From Selenomonadaceae bacterium (GTDB lineage Bacteria; Bacillota; Negativicutes; Selenomonadales; Selenomonadaceae), in NCBI GenBank assembly GCA_024698045.1, contig JAILRS010000010.1, positions 62,001 through 126,000 on the forward strand: DNA of 64,000 nucleotides, read 5' to 3'. A program made the translations under genes and the position numbers. The notes under the pieces are model-generated. The model searched no databases and was not told where the DNA came from. It saw only the letters and a list, made by a program, of their open reading frames with translations. How positions within the stretch are numbered: the first letter of the stretch is position 1; every line of letters starts with the position of its first letter. Positions 52,501 through 60,214 of this stretch are shown here, piece by piece.

Positions 52501-55500
52501 CCATTATCAATTGATTTACTGCCGGTGCTGACTGCGAATTCGGATTTGTTGGCATCGGTAACAGTCAAAGAAGAATTTATAGCGATGGAATCGGTGTATG
52601 CAAAGCTTATTCCTTTGGCGGAAACGATTGTGCTACTGTCAGACAAATTGTAGACAGACAAATCGCCGTCGTTCGCCAATTTTACCGCGCTGTCGCCCGT
52701 CACTTGAATAAAGTTATCGCTGTTAACGGTAATGCCGTTTTCAAAATTACTTATGACATTGGCACCTTCGTCAAAGTCATTGATAGCGTTTACAGTGTTG
52801 CCGTTCAAGCCGAAAGTAACGGAGTTATCTCTGCCGCCTATCGTGAAGACTTGAGCACCGCCGCCCATTGAGAAATTGAAGACGCCAATGGTATCAGTGA
52901 TGACTTGAGATGCGCCGCCGACTCCGTTTATTGTGACACCTGACGCGCCGCCGACTCCCGCAATCTTCGACAAACCGCTTGCGCCGTTGTTGCCGTAGAG
53001 CATGAGATTACCGTCATCGCCCGTGATTGCCACAGATTGACCGTTAGTCAAAAACTCATCTGCAAAGATAGATTCGTCGGCAGTGACAAAACCGCTGAGT
53101 CCTGCAATAGCCTTGACTGTTCCATCTTTTAACAAGAATTGAATGGAATCATCGCCGCCGCCAACCGTGAACACTTGACTTACGGAGGCGAAATTGAAAG
53201 TGCCCTCGGTGTCGGTCATAAGGAGAATCGCGCCGCCTGCGTTGTTGATTGTCACGCCCGAAGCGCCGCCGCCCACATTGCCGATAATGTCGACTTCAAT
53301 ACCACTGAGGCTTATATTTTCGGCTATTATAATATCATTCTTGTCGCCGACAATGTCGATGGTTTTTTCGTTGACGGAGAAACCGCCCGAAAATACCGAG
53401 CCGTCGGTAAGAACAAAACCGCTCAAGCCGTCGATAGCAGTAACAGTATTGCCGCTCATGCCGAATGTGACGAAGTCATCGCCGTTCGTTGTAAATGCTT
53501 GCGAGGCAGAAGTAAAATTGAAAGTGCCAATAGTATCTGTGATGACTTGCGATGCGCCGCCGACATACTTGATGGTAGCGTCGCCCGTCACGTCGAGAAT
53601 CTTACCGATACCGGCGCTTGAGCCCACTACTGCGTATTCGTTATTATCGTCAATGATGCCGAAGCTTTGTCCGTTAATGGAAGACAGGTTGTTCAAAGCA
53701 CCTACCAAAGTTGAGCCGTTCTCAAGGGAGCTGATTCCGATAATGTTACCTTCAGTGCCGTCAAGCGTGAAAGTTAATCCGTCGGTATCATTTGCCGCAG
53801 TGGTTACCGTGAAGGTTGCGCCGCTTGCGTCTGTTACGGTAAATGTACTGTTGCCGCCGATTGTATCTGTATATGCATCAGTGATTGTCGTGACACTTTC
53901 AATGGTTGCGCCGCTAGAGAGTTTATGAATTTCAAACGCATCATGAACAATCTGAATATCGGAATCGCCCGCAATCTTTACGTAAGCAGTTGCCATTGTC
54001 GTGCCGCTCGCGCCGCTGACCGTTATACCGTTTTCAAAATTGCCGCTGACCGAATCGCCTTTATCAAGACTGGTGATTGCAGTTATGGTGTTATTGTCAT
54101 CAACGGTAAACAAAACGCCGTCGGAATCAGTAGAGGACAGACCGACAGTGAAAACATCGGAACCGAAGAATGAATAGGAGCCGCCGCCCGTCACCTGCGT
54201 ATAGTAAGCAAATGCTGTGTTGTCAACAGAGGCAACCGAACCGCTCGCGGCACTTACTCCGCCCAACGTTGCATAACCATCTTCGTCTACCATGTAGCTT
54301 AAAATACCGTCGCTGTCATTTGTTACGGCAATGTTTGCTTGATATTCTTCGTTATCGATATAGTAGTAAATCAAGAAATCGGAAATGTCGCCCGTCAAAG
54401 TTGCGTTGGTTCCATCCATGCCGAAGTCTGCGACACCGTAAACAAAAGGATTATTGTATTCTGCCGTATCCAACATGAAATAAACATAGCTGTCGCCGCC
54501 GGCAAGAGTAAAGTTTTGTACAGCATTATTATCGGGATTAATGAAGGTAAAGGAACCTGTCATATCGGTACCGACAAGATTTGCGCCGCCCGTACTTCTG
54601 ACAGTAACGCCGCTCGCGCTGCCGACATCGTAAATCGCTGATATAACTGTTCCGCTGTCTTCACCGTAGAGAGTGAGTGTACCTTCGTCGCCGTCGATAT
54701 TAACCGACTGACCATTGACGCTGACATTACCGCCGGCAAAGATAGTACCGACTGCCTCAACGTAACCATTTGCGCTCAAGCCGTTGATAGCAGTAACAGT
54801 ATTGCCGCTCATGCCGAATGTGACGACATCATCGCCGCCAATCGTAAAGACTTGCGAGGCAGAAGCAAAGTTGAAAGTGCCGATGGTATCTGTGAGGACT
54901 TGAGATGCGCCGCCGATTCCGCTGATGGTAACGGACGCGCCGCCGACTCCCGCAATCTTAGACAAGCCGCTTTCGCCGCTGTTGCCGTAGAGCATGAGAT
55001 TACCGTCATCGCCCGTGATTGCCACGGATTTTCCGTTGACTGATACTTCGCTTGCAAAGAGAGTACCTACTGCCTCGACGTAACCGCTTGCGCTCAAACC
55101 GGTAATTGCTACGACTGCGCCCTTGTTATTCAGTTTTAAAGTGACGGAGCTGTCGCCGCCGATTGTGAAGGCTTGTTCTGCGGAAGTAAAGTTGTATACA
55201 CCTGCGGAATCAATTTCGATAACGGAGGCACCTGCCACGCCGTTGATTGTGACATTATCGCCGCCCACACCGATAATTTTGGAAAGACCACTATCGCCGC
55301 CATAGATTGCAAGCGTAGATTTGTCGCCGATTATACCGAAAGTGCTGTTGCCGTTGATGGAAGAAATAGAGTTGAAGGCTACGCCTTTGCCGATAATGTA
55401 GCCGTTGGTGCTCAAGCCGCTGATACCCACGACCGCATTATTTTCCACACCGAAATAAAGTCCGTCTGAATCGTAGACATTGAATGTGTTAGACGCGCCG

Positions 55501-56561
55501 AAAGTGATTGCGCTTGCGGCGGCGGCCGCGGTGCCAATCGCTCCGACTTTTACGTAATCGGCAGTGCCTGTCTGTTTAATGAGGATACCGCTAGGGCCCA
55601 ATTTATTCCAATCGGTTACAATTTCGTATGCACTAAAGGCTTCAAGATAACTGCCGATTAAATCGATAGTTTCTTCTTTGTCTTCGGTGACTACATACTT
55701 GAAGGAATTTAAACTTGGGTCTACATTCGGATTAACTACTTCGACAACACCGCTGTTAATGGTCATGACTGTACTTGCGCCGTAAATTACAGCCGAAGTA
55801 CCTGCATTGATTTCCGCTGCAGTGAATAAGCTCGAATTAACATCGAAAGTAACCGCCGCCGTAGAAGTTCCGTATACCCAGAAGGCAACCATGTCCGTCA
55901 GGCCTAAATATTCATCAGCAGCAACGAGACCCGATACTTCAAAAGATGTTTCGCCTGCCTGTGTGACCCATACATTCTTAATGTCTACGAGATTAGAATC
56001 CGGGAATTTACTTTTCAGTAAAACTTCCTCGTCGTTGTCCAGGTAATACAAATTATTATCGAATGTTATATTGGTCCCGTCTACTTGTACCGCGTCGCTC
56101 GTGCCGCCCAAAACAAAACCTCTAACTTGACCGCCGTATATTTTAAAGTAAGCATCGCCGGTAACCTGCTTATAGAGGAAATCTGTTTCATCAGAAATTG
56201 TCATATCTTTGTTTAGTGCACCGAAAGACAATGTAGCTTCTTCGTCTCCGTTAACGGCAGTGTACAGGTTAAAATATTTGGTATACTCTTTTGCCCCCAA
56301 AACAGTGACGACATTATCAACCGATGTCAATGTAACGGCACTAAGGGCGGTAATAGTGTTAATGGCACTGCTTGCCGCATAAGTAATATCCAAAGAGGCA
56401 CCGTTATCGCCGGCTATGGAAACATATGGAACATCTGCGGGAGAATCTTTTAAAGCTTCCCAAGCATAGGAGCCACCCGATATTTGGTTGTAAGGTAAGA
56501 CGGTAGTAACTGTTTCGTCGTCAAAGCGTTGTAAATCAAAAATGAATCTTTGAATCTCCAT
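46581..56561 (-). CDS. Giant repetitive surface/secreted protein with RTX-like C-terminal repeats
   Basis: 3,326 residues. It has no Sec signal peptide; it begins MEIQRFIFDLQRFDDE. Residues about 390-2200 are built of tandem units of about 105 residues containing GYVEAVGTIFA, VSVNGQSVAITGDDGNLMLYG, GLSKIAGVGGASVTING, GGASQVLTDTIGTFNFA and FTVGGDDSVTFGM. A very acidic Gly/Asp/Glu region follows to about 2500. Glycine/aspartate nonapeptide-like repeats (GGGGDSINAGDGDN near residue 2830; GGSGGNDLLVGGDGEDTF near 3240) resemble RTX calcium-binding repeats. The end EFVQK after a Ser/Gly-rich stretch could be a type I secretion signal. ATG at 56561 follows AAAGGAG. Adhesin or S-layer-like role is inferred. 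Confidence 0.75.
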   Translation of the reverse strand: MEIQRFIFDLQRFDDETVTTVLPYNQISGGSYAWEALKDSPADVPYVSIAGDNGASLDITYAASSAINTITALSAVTLTSVDNVVTVLGAKEYTKYFNLYTAVNGDEEATLSFGALNKDMTISDETDFLYKQVTGDAYFKIYGGQVRGFVLGGTSDAVQVDGTNITFDNNLYYLDNDEEVLLKSKFPDSNLVDIKNVWVTQAGETSFEVSGLVAADEYLGLTDMVAFWVYGTSTAAVTFDVNSSLFTAAEINAGTSAVIYGASTVMTINSGVVEVVNPNVDPSLNSFKYVVTEDKEETIDLIGSYLEAFSAYEIVTDWNKLGPSGILIKQTGTADYVKVGAIGTAAAAASAITFGASNTFNVYDSDGLYFGVENNAVVGISGLSTNGYIIGKGVAFNSISSINGNSTFGIIGDKSTLAIYGGDSGLSKIIGVGGDNVTINGVAGASVIEIDSAGVYNFTSAEQAFTIGGDSSVTLKLNNKGAVVAITGLSASGYVEAVGTLFASEVSVNGKSVAITGDDGNLMLYGNSGESGLSKIAGVGGASVTISGIGGASQVLTDTIGTFNFASASQVFTIGGDDVVTFGMSGNTVTAINGLSANGYVEAVGTIFAGGNVSVNGQSVNIDGDEGTLTLYGEDSGTVISAIYDVGSASGVTVRSTGGANLVGTDMTGSFTFINPDNNAVQNFTLAGGDSYVYFMLDTAEYNNPFVYGVADFGMDGTNATLTGDISDFLIYYYIDNEEYQANIAVTNDSDGILSYMVDEDGYATLGGVSAASGSVASVDNTAFAYYTQVTGGGSYSFFGSDVFTVGLSSTDSDGVLFTVDDNNTITAITSLDKGDSVSGNFENGITVSGASGTTMATAYVKIAGDSDIQIVHDAFEIHKLSSGATIESVTTITDAYTDTIGGNSTFTVTDASGATFTVTTAANDTDGLTFTLDGTEGNIIGISSLENGSTLVGALNNLSSINGQSFGIIDDNNEYAVVGSSAGIGKILDVTGDATIKYVGGASQVITDTIGTFNFTSASQAFTTNGDDFVTFGMSGNTVTAIDGLSGFVLTDGSVFSGGFSVNEKTIDIVGDKNDIIIAENISLSGIEVDIIGNVGGGASGVTINNAGGAILLMTDTEGTFNFASVSQVFTVGGGDDSIQFLLKDGTVKAIAGLSGFVTADESIFADEFLTNGQSVAITGDDGNLMLYGNNGASGLSKIAGVGGASGVTINGVGGASQVITDTIGVFNFSMGGGAQVFTIGGRDNSVTFGLNGNTVNAINDFDEGANVISNFENGITVNSDNFIQVTGDSAVKLANDGDLSVYNLSDSSTIVSAKGISFAYTDSIAINSSLTVTDANKSEFAVSTGSKSIDNGMEYTLDGESGIVTAVDNLGQYATLSGNIASLNSVNGETYSIAGDDNFAVVGKRNSKGISQILGLSGKVTIESVGGATQVLTDGDGIFNFASASQVFTVSGDSSVTFGMTGNTVEAIDSLSGYVEAVGTIFAGDISVNGQFVAIEGDSDNLTLYGNSGESGLSKIVGVGGESVVINGVGGASQVLTDSTGVFNFASAEQVFTVSGDDSVTFGMTGNSVNAITNLDASGYVEAIGTIFASEVSVNGKSVAIDGDDGNLMLYGNSGASGLSKVARVGGDSVDINGVGGASQVITDSTGVFNFAVSSTAQAFTVSGDSSVTFELDNTGAVVAINDFANGTITGNIANVKINGESIEITGDSDSIMSYAIDESDNATLGEVSGEEVVMTAVAKADVVQVTGSGSYTFPTKETFALEISDTDNDGVDFILTDDTVTAINSFDKNDSVTGNFENGIAIGGANGTTTENAYVKIAGDSDVQVVHDALEIHKLSNGATISSVTTITAAYTDSIAGGSTFVVTDASGATFTVTTAEEDKDGVVFTLDGIEGNIIGLSSLAEGATLTGNIGKLESINGESLAVDDEDKKIAVVGADEGISKIISLTGDATIDNAGGASNVDTDKQGVFYFDNAPEGITVVGDDSVSFELVGNEVVGISGLNKDGYVDMSSDLAQTFTVNGQSIAITGDEDDIIIYGNENEDGISAIANVGGTSGVTLNNIAGASAVITDKEGTFTFKDTFTIGGDDEVKIGVDEEMNVTTIDSLTGYVQGESNLFTNGEISVNGQSVSITGDENDIIIYGNDDGITRLSHIGGTNGVTLNDIGDASLVDTDENGTFTFANGQTFTVSGESDSSVQFVLEEGTITGVESLLAGTLTADTNTNELDVNVSTIQSQHVTFETEKDLAMTIEDYKIVKVEGITAGGSVSGIEDATVVAEGEVAINGTPVAISDADTYGVVVEDGDAVKAYDVTGDATIDAPNMEIAADGDGDFVIGGESYTITDDDGNFNLTTDEDGKLATVDELDGDLVIGDGDGEFTINGAGMSIADTGDGEAVTVSAADDKATVSGLQNGDSISGSLSNAEIIAPASASEDESSTLTVNGNPYKISGDEDGVTISGADEDGVGVVEGLDKDASMMANAGKYTVNGAVLEPEDDDIIIGTADSAYIYDSENPVVRPKTSLNEVMEMMGLSAVSTNPSDQLYGPREGDTKHSGITQYGPLDKTTSDSLIGGISTTTFEYKGNTYDLNSNLGVWLDNSINSGAQSVDLSEYDGVKNVHMYGGEQSIELNDDGGNMVHVEEDADGDKTITLGDGGDLVIVDASSDSTVKITGGEGDDTVVVRGTAVTTFDMSTGGADMVVTYGDANATVSVTGYDVSNGGGIRFDDINESLVAPAIDDNTITFEDGTIVINKDGEESKVNVGSDEDGGTWVNLFAYTGDKQLVGFTNEDGGALDGTGYNAAAIMIGNKEGDKTGGSTIQGGAQDDTIYGGGGDSINAGDGDNLIKLAADDERERATVTFSEGTATVSGMNNGFADNDDVIEISAATIPSFELEDDTLTISGTSYVAILENVDVEEGDYVKELIKNSDDNTIYRVAIGDLYSTIKVDAEQSIRPNVYIGDESNLYFSEYDGDGHVDLEGDWNTNIIDGENVAVLGTYTTLISGGGSLALKGDDLNQLMIAGSGNTSMYADGGINTLRGYTDDDKETFTSFYVLSYSQDAVQKITDFEFATAENVTTTADNIEVQTHDAEVKNVGINGEDVTFDVVGKLDGTTEHASVQGAVGQNIRIDVIGSQIDDYEDTRGLVAQVNTDTVSFDNVADFFLTTNENGTVVVSDSIDSALVWLDEDDTGIGFVNIDNIDASKSNATAELVGNSNDNVIYAGTGETSLWGGSGGNDLLVGGDGEDTFYYVLGDGNDTMDNVGDGDEVILRDCMLSDLVASAGETSVTISIKSSGELLTVNEGGNDVNFKVTGSAGESNWYLNENREFVQK
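49950..55400 (-). repeat. Tandem in-frame repeats (about 315-320 bp units) inside the giant gene
   Basis: Protein units of about 105 residues correspond to DNA units of about 315-320 bp. Several tracts, such as those encoding GGASQVITDT and ITGDDGNLMLYGNS, are nearly identical at DNA level between units. Interleaved variant units carry DGLTFTLDGTEGNIIGISSL. Boundaries are approximate, judged by eye. Confidence 0.7.
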
Positions 56562-56716
56562 CAAGAAAACTCCTTTCGTCGCCGCGCCGTTTAGGTTTGG
56601 CGTCAACAAATATTTGATAAAAAAAATAAAAGCGACGCCGACTCTCGAAACTCTTCAGAATCTCGAAAAGCAAGCCGCTACTTAATGAACCGCCTGTCAA
56701 AAATTTTATTTGAAAA

Positions 56717-57694
56717 CTATAACTCCTTGCGCAACAGATAGAGGAAGAAGGGCGCGCCCAGGACGGCCATTAAAATTCCTACGGGCAATTCTGTAGGCGC
56801 AAAGACAGTACGGGCGAAAGTATCGCTGAAGGAAAGTACAGCGGCACCGAGCAGAGCAGAGCCGGGTAACAGAATGCGGTAGTCGGAACCTAAAATCAAG
56901 CGTGCGGCATGCGGAACGATTAAACCGACAAAGCCGAGCAAACCGACTACACAAACTGCCGAGGCAGCCAGCAAAGCAGCGATTGCGGTCAGGAGCGAAC
57001 GCACAAGATTAACGCGCAAACCCAAACCTTTGGCAACTTCATCGCCCAACTGCAAAATATTCAGATGATTGGCGGCAAGCAGAGCTAAAAGAGAACCGAC
57101 GATAGAATAGGGTAATAATAAACCAACGTGTTGCCAAGAACGAGCGGACAAACCGCCCACCATCCAAAGTAAAGCGCCGTGCACTCTGTCGCTGTAGAAA
57201 ATGAGCAGAGCCGAAATACCTGCGCCGAGAAAAGCACTTACGGCAACACCTGCCAGAATAATTCTGATTGGTCTTATGCCGTCTTTCCAAGCCAAGAGGT
57301 AAATGATAAAGGCGGCAAGCAACGCGCCGATAAAAGCGGCAGGAGTGACAAAAGTACCGGCGTCATCGAAAATCATCATGACGAAAATTCCGAACAGACC
57401 CGCGCCCGAAGATATACCGATGATGTGAGGATCTGCCAACGGGTTTTTCATGACGGCTTGAAGGATTGCGCCCGACAGCGACAGATTTATGCCGACGAAT
57501 ACGGCAACAATTGTGCGCGGCAGTCGAATATTTTCAAGAATCTGCTGTTGTGTTTGATTGAGTGCGGAATTACCTACGCCGAACAAATCCGTAAAGACCT
57601 GCGCAGTGGAAATATCAACAGAGCCGCTAACAAGACTAAAGACGAATCCCAATAAAGTTATCGTGCATATCGCCAAAAGTTTAAAGATTTTCAT
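56717..57694 (-). CDS. FecCD-family iron/B12-type ABC permease
   Basis: 325 residues and about nine membrane helices. Motifs of the BtuC/FhuB/FecCD family are present: LENIRLPRTIVAVFVG, LSLSGAILQAVMKNPLADPHIIGISSGAG and LLGFVGLIVPHAAR. The C-terminal ELPVGILMAVLGAPFFLYLLRK is the conserved domain end. It would import siderophores, heme or cobalamin, but no binding protein or ATPase gene is adjacent: the next gene on the strand is the giant protein. It starts 9 bases after the small secreted-protein gene, with a weak ribosome site, and so depends on that operon. Confidence 0.88.
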   Translation of the reverse strand: MKIFKLLAICTITLLGFVFSLVSGSVDISTAQVFTDLFGVGNSALNQTQQQILENIRLPRTIVAVFVGINLSLSGAILQAVMKNPLADPHIIGISSGAGLFGIFVMMIFDDAGTFVTPAAFIGALLAAFIIYLLAWKDGIRPIRIILAGVAVSAFLGAGISALLIFYSDRVHGALLWMVGGLSARSWQHVGLLLPYSIVGSLLALLAANHLNILQLGDEVAKGLGLRVNLVRSLLTAIAALLAASAVCVVGLLGFVGLIVPHAARLILGSDYRILLPGSALLGAAVLSFSDTFARTVFAPTELPVGILMAVLGAPFFLYLLRKEL

Positions 57695-57703
57695 TGGAGT
57701 AAA

Positions 57704-58147
57704 TCAGTCGACAAGCTTGCAGGAAATTTTTGTGATGATACCGTTGACTGTCTTGAATTCAATCTTCTTTGTTCGGTTGCCGTTGAAATATTTGTATTCG
57801 ACACCGTCGTAATCGTAGTCAAGTTTATCAGCCTTACCGAAAGTAGAATTGAGGACTTGAGAATCAAGACCTACACGAATGCCGTCGGGGGTGGTAATTG
57901 TATCCGAACGGGTAGATATTTCCTCGACGATTCCGCCCTTGATTTCGACTGTAAAATTTTTGTAAATCAAATCGTCGTCGTCGCGCGAAATAGGTTTGCC
58001 CATTATGCTTGTCAAAACCTCTTCGGAAATTCCGGGAGCAATGCCGCCCAATGAAATTTTTTCGTCGACGACTGTAGCGGAACAAATCGACAGCCCCGAC
58101 AGAATAAAGATACCAAGGATTGCCGTTAAAAGTTTCAGTATCGGCAT
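57704..58147 (-). CDS. Small secreted protein, BamE-like fold
   Basis: 147 residues with a signal peptide (MPILKLLTAILGIFILSGLSICSA). Two half-repeats, GIAPGISEEVLTSIMGKP and GLDSQVLNSTFGKADKL, show the G-x5-6-V-x3-6-GKP pattern of BamE/SmpA-like and similar small periplasmic domains. The specific family is not recognised. GAGGGG precedes the ATG. It lies between the EAL gene (10 bases) and the FecCD permease (9 bases) on one strand. Confidence 0.6.
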   Translation of the reverse strand: MPILKLLTAILGIFILSGLSICSATVVDEKISLGGIAPGISEEVLTSIMGKPISRDDDDLIYKNFTVEIKGGIVEEISTRSDTITTPDGIRVGLDSQVLNSTFGKADKLDYDYDGVEYKYFNGNRTKKIEFKTVNGIITKISCKLVD

Positions 58148-58157
58148 AAAAATCCCC

Positions 58158-59852
58158 TCACGCTTTATTTATTGTTTCGAAACGTTTGACGAAAACATCG
58201 GGCGTTTCGGGATAACCGAAGTAAAAACCTTGAATGATATCGGCGCCGCAAACATCGCGAACGTAAATGTAAGTAGGTTCGTCCTCGATACCTTCGACAC
58301 AAACTTCCATGCCTACCGCGTGACACATCATTATTATATGTTTAACAAGTTGTCTGTCGTATTCGCTGTTCAAAATATCCTCGACAAAGACGCGATCTAT
58401 TTTGATTTGATTGCAGCGGAAATTTTTCAAGAAACTGAGATTGGAATAGCCCATGCCGAAATCGTCCATGGAAATTTTTATACCCAAATCATGGAAGGCT
58501 TGGAACTGTTTGTTAACGAAATCCCAATCGTAAATATTATGGCTCTCGGTCAATTCAAAGACAATCGTCGTGGGATCTATGTCGTAGCGTTCAATGCAAT
58601 CTTTAACGAATTCATATAACATGTGTTCTTCCAATTGATAGAGGGAAATATTAACGCTAATCTCAAACTTAGGCATAAAGCTATGCCAATGTTTTGCGGT
58701 CTTGATTGCGTTTTCGATAATCCAATGCCCGACGGGGATAATCATACGGGATTTTTCGAGCAAGGGAATAAATTGCATAGGAGCGACAACGGATCCGTCT
58801 CTGTCATACCAACGCAACAAAGCTTCGGCGCCGACAAGTTCGCCGGTCTTTGCATTGACTTGCGGTTGATAGCACAAGAAGAAATCTTCACAGCCGCGCG
58901 CGATTGAGTTCTGCATTAAATTCTGCATACCCAAATCGTAACGCCAACGCTCATAGAACGCGGCATCAAAGAAAGCAATTTGGTCTTTACCTTTTTGACG
59001 GGCGAATTCCAAAGCAACTTCGGCGTAGCGCATAAGAGTAACGACATCATCGGCATCATCGGGATAGAAGACCGCGCCTGCCGACGCCGTACAGTAAATA
59101 GTATCGTCTATGTTGCGAATTTCGCGCATACATAATTGAATACTGGAGAAAATAATTTCAATCTCTTCGGGATAAACATCGGATACGAAGAAAGCAAACA
59201 TATCATTGTCTAATTTGTACAAAGGGATATCCACGGGCAAAATATTGGTGATATCCTGAGCGATTTGTCGCAAAGCGTTGTCGCTCACTTCGTAGCCGTA
59301 AGTTTCATTTATCAGTTGGAAATTATCCAGCCCGACGAATACAACCGCGCCATGGGCGTCACCCGAATTGTTTAACTCCTTCATTAATGCCAAATGAAAG
59401 GCATTACGATTAAGCAAACCGGTAATATGATCTGCTTTAACTTTGATATCCATACGGGAAATTATTCCTGCGGCAAGTTCGGGTTGCCCGAATTCATCGG
59501 CGCCGACTCCCATGCGCAGTGATACCCAACCATATTCGCCATTCCGATTCATCAGACGCAATTCGCCGAAAATCTCGACGCCTGCATTGGCACTGTCCAA
59601 TTCATTCATTGCCGATTCCAAAATTTCGCGATCTTCGTGCCAAACAAAGGGCGTAAGGAGCGCGGCAAAATCGTCGACCAATATGTCTGGGAAATTAAAA
59701 TCGCGCAAAAAATTTTTGGACAGCATAACTTGACGAGTACTTACATCCATTGCGAAAAGATATTCGTCCGTGGAATTTTGCAGGGCGTCAAAATAAGTTT
59801 TGATTCGGCTCAATGGGGAATTCTCATCGAGTTGGAATAAATTTGTATCCAT
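58158..59852 (-). CDS. PAS-GGDEF-EAL protein, probable c-di-GMP phosphodiesterase
   Basis: 564 residues. A PAS-like sensor (residues about 25-135, with DSANAGVEIFGELRLMNRNGEYGWVS) is followed by a GGDEF domain and an EAL domain. In the GGDEF domain the catalytic motif reads LDNDMF, so it should not synthesise c-di-GMP and may only bind GTP. The EAL domain keeps the metal and catalytic residues: AEALLRW, NIS, ELTES, DDFGMGYS, IKID, EGIE and QGF. It is therefore likely an active phosphodiesterase lowering c-di-GMP, which fits a motile cell. ATG at 59852 after AGGAAG; the longer frame to 59954 has no ribosome site. Confidence 0.9.
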   Translation of the reverse strand: MDTNLFQLDENSPLSRIKTYFDALQNSTDEYLFAMDVSTRQVMLSKNFLRDFNFPDILVDDFAALLTPFVWHEDREILESAMNELDSANAGVEIFGELRLMNRNGEYGWVSLRMGVGADEFGQPELAAGIISRMDIKVKADHITGLLNRNAFHLALMKELNNSGDAHGAVVFVGLDNFQLINETYGYEVSDNALRQIAQDITNILPVDIPLYKLDNDMFAFFVSDVYPEEIEIIFSSIQLCMREIRNIDDTIYCTASAGAVFYPDDADDVVTLMRYAEVALEFARQKGKDQIAFFDAAFYERWRYDLGMQNLMQNSIARGCEDFFLCYQPQVNAKTGELVGAEALLRWYDRDGSVVAPMQFIPLLEKSRMIIPVGHWIIENAIKTAKHWHSFMPKFEISVNISLYQLEEHMLYEFVKDCIERYDIDPTTIVFELTESHNIYDWDFVNKQFQAFHDLGIKISMDDFGMGYSNLSFLKNFRCNQIKIDRVFVEDILNSEYDRQLVKHIIMMCHAVGMEVCVEGIEDEPTYIYVRDVCGADIIQGFYFGYPETPDVFVKRFETINKA

Positions 59853-59960
59853 GTTTTTACTCTTCCTTTTGAAATTATCGCGCTTATCTCTACAGTGCAT
59901 TTTCGACACACCTGTTAAACTTCCTGCAAAACGAAATTTAAAAATACACGTCAAAGAAAA

Positions 59961-60214
59961 CTCCTTTCGTTTGGTTAATCAAAAGTGTTCAAAGTCAACC
60001 GGTTATAATCACGGGCGCGGCGATTTATTGCGGTTGTCGAAAACTTTGCTGCGAAAACTGTTCCGCCACTTTCAGTCGTTACCGAAAGTGTTCAAAGTTA
60101 ACTTAAGTATTTTTACAAGCGCGGTCATTAACTTTGGTTGTCGAAAAATTAGGCGCGATAATTGGATGCAACGTCACGTTGCCAATATCACAAGTCAAGA
60201 TTAATTCAACCGCG
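59961..60214 (-). repeat. Intergenic repeat family, copy D (double right unit)
   Basis: Minus strand: left arm CGCGGTTGAATTAATCTTGAC (from 60213), core GGCAACGTGACGTTGCATCC (60164-60183), then TTCGACAACCAAAGTTAATG, ACCGCGCTTGTA, AAGTTAACTTTGAACACTTT and CGACTGAAAGTGG. A second right unit follows: TTCGACAACCGC, CCGCGCCCGTG, GGTTGACTTTGAACACTTTT and AACCAAACGAAAGGAG (59961). The left arm supplies the last codons and stop of the CAP gene. It occupies the gap before the EAL gene. Confidence 0.75.

Noticed and set aside
53194..53928. Long plus-strand open frames (up to 244 codons) inside the giant gene
   Set aside because: They are antisense shadows of repetitive, biased codon use. They recur with each repeat unit and lack ribosome sites.
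49950..55400. CRISPR-like periodic repeats
   Set aside because: The period is about 315 bp, in frame, and translated as protein repeats; there are no short direct repeats with unique spacers.
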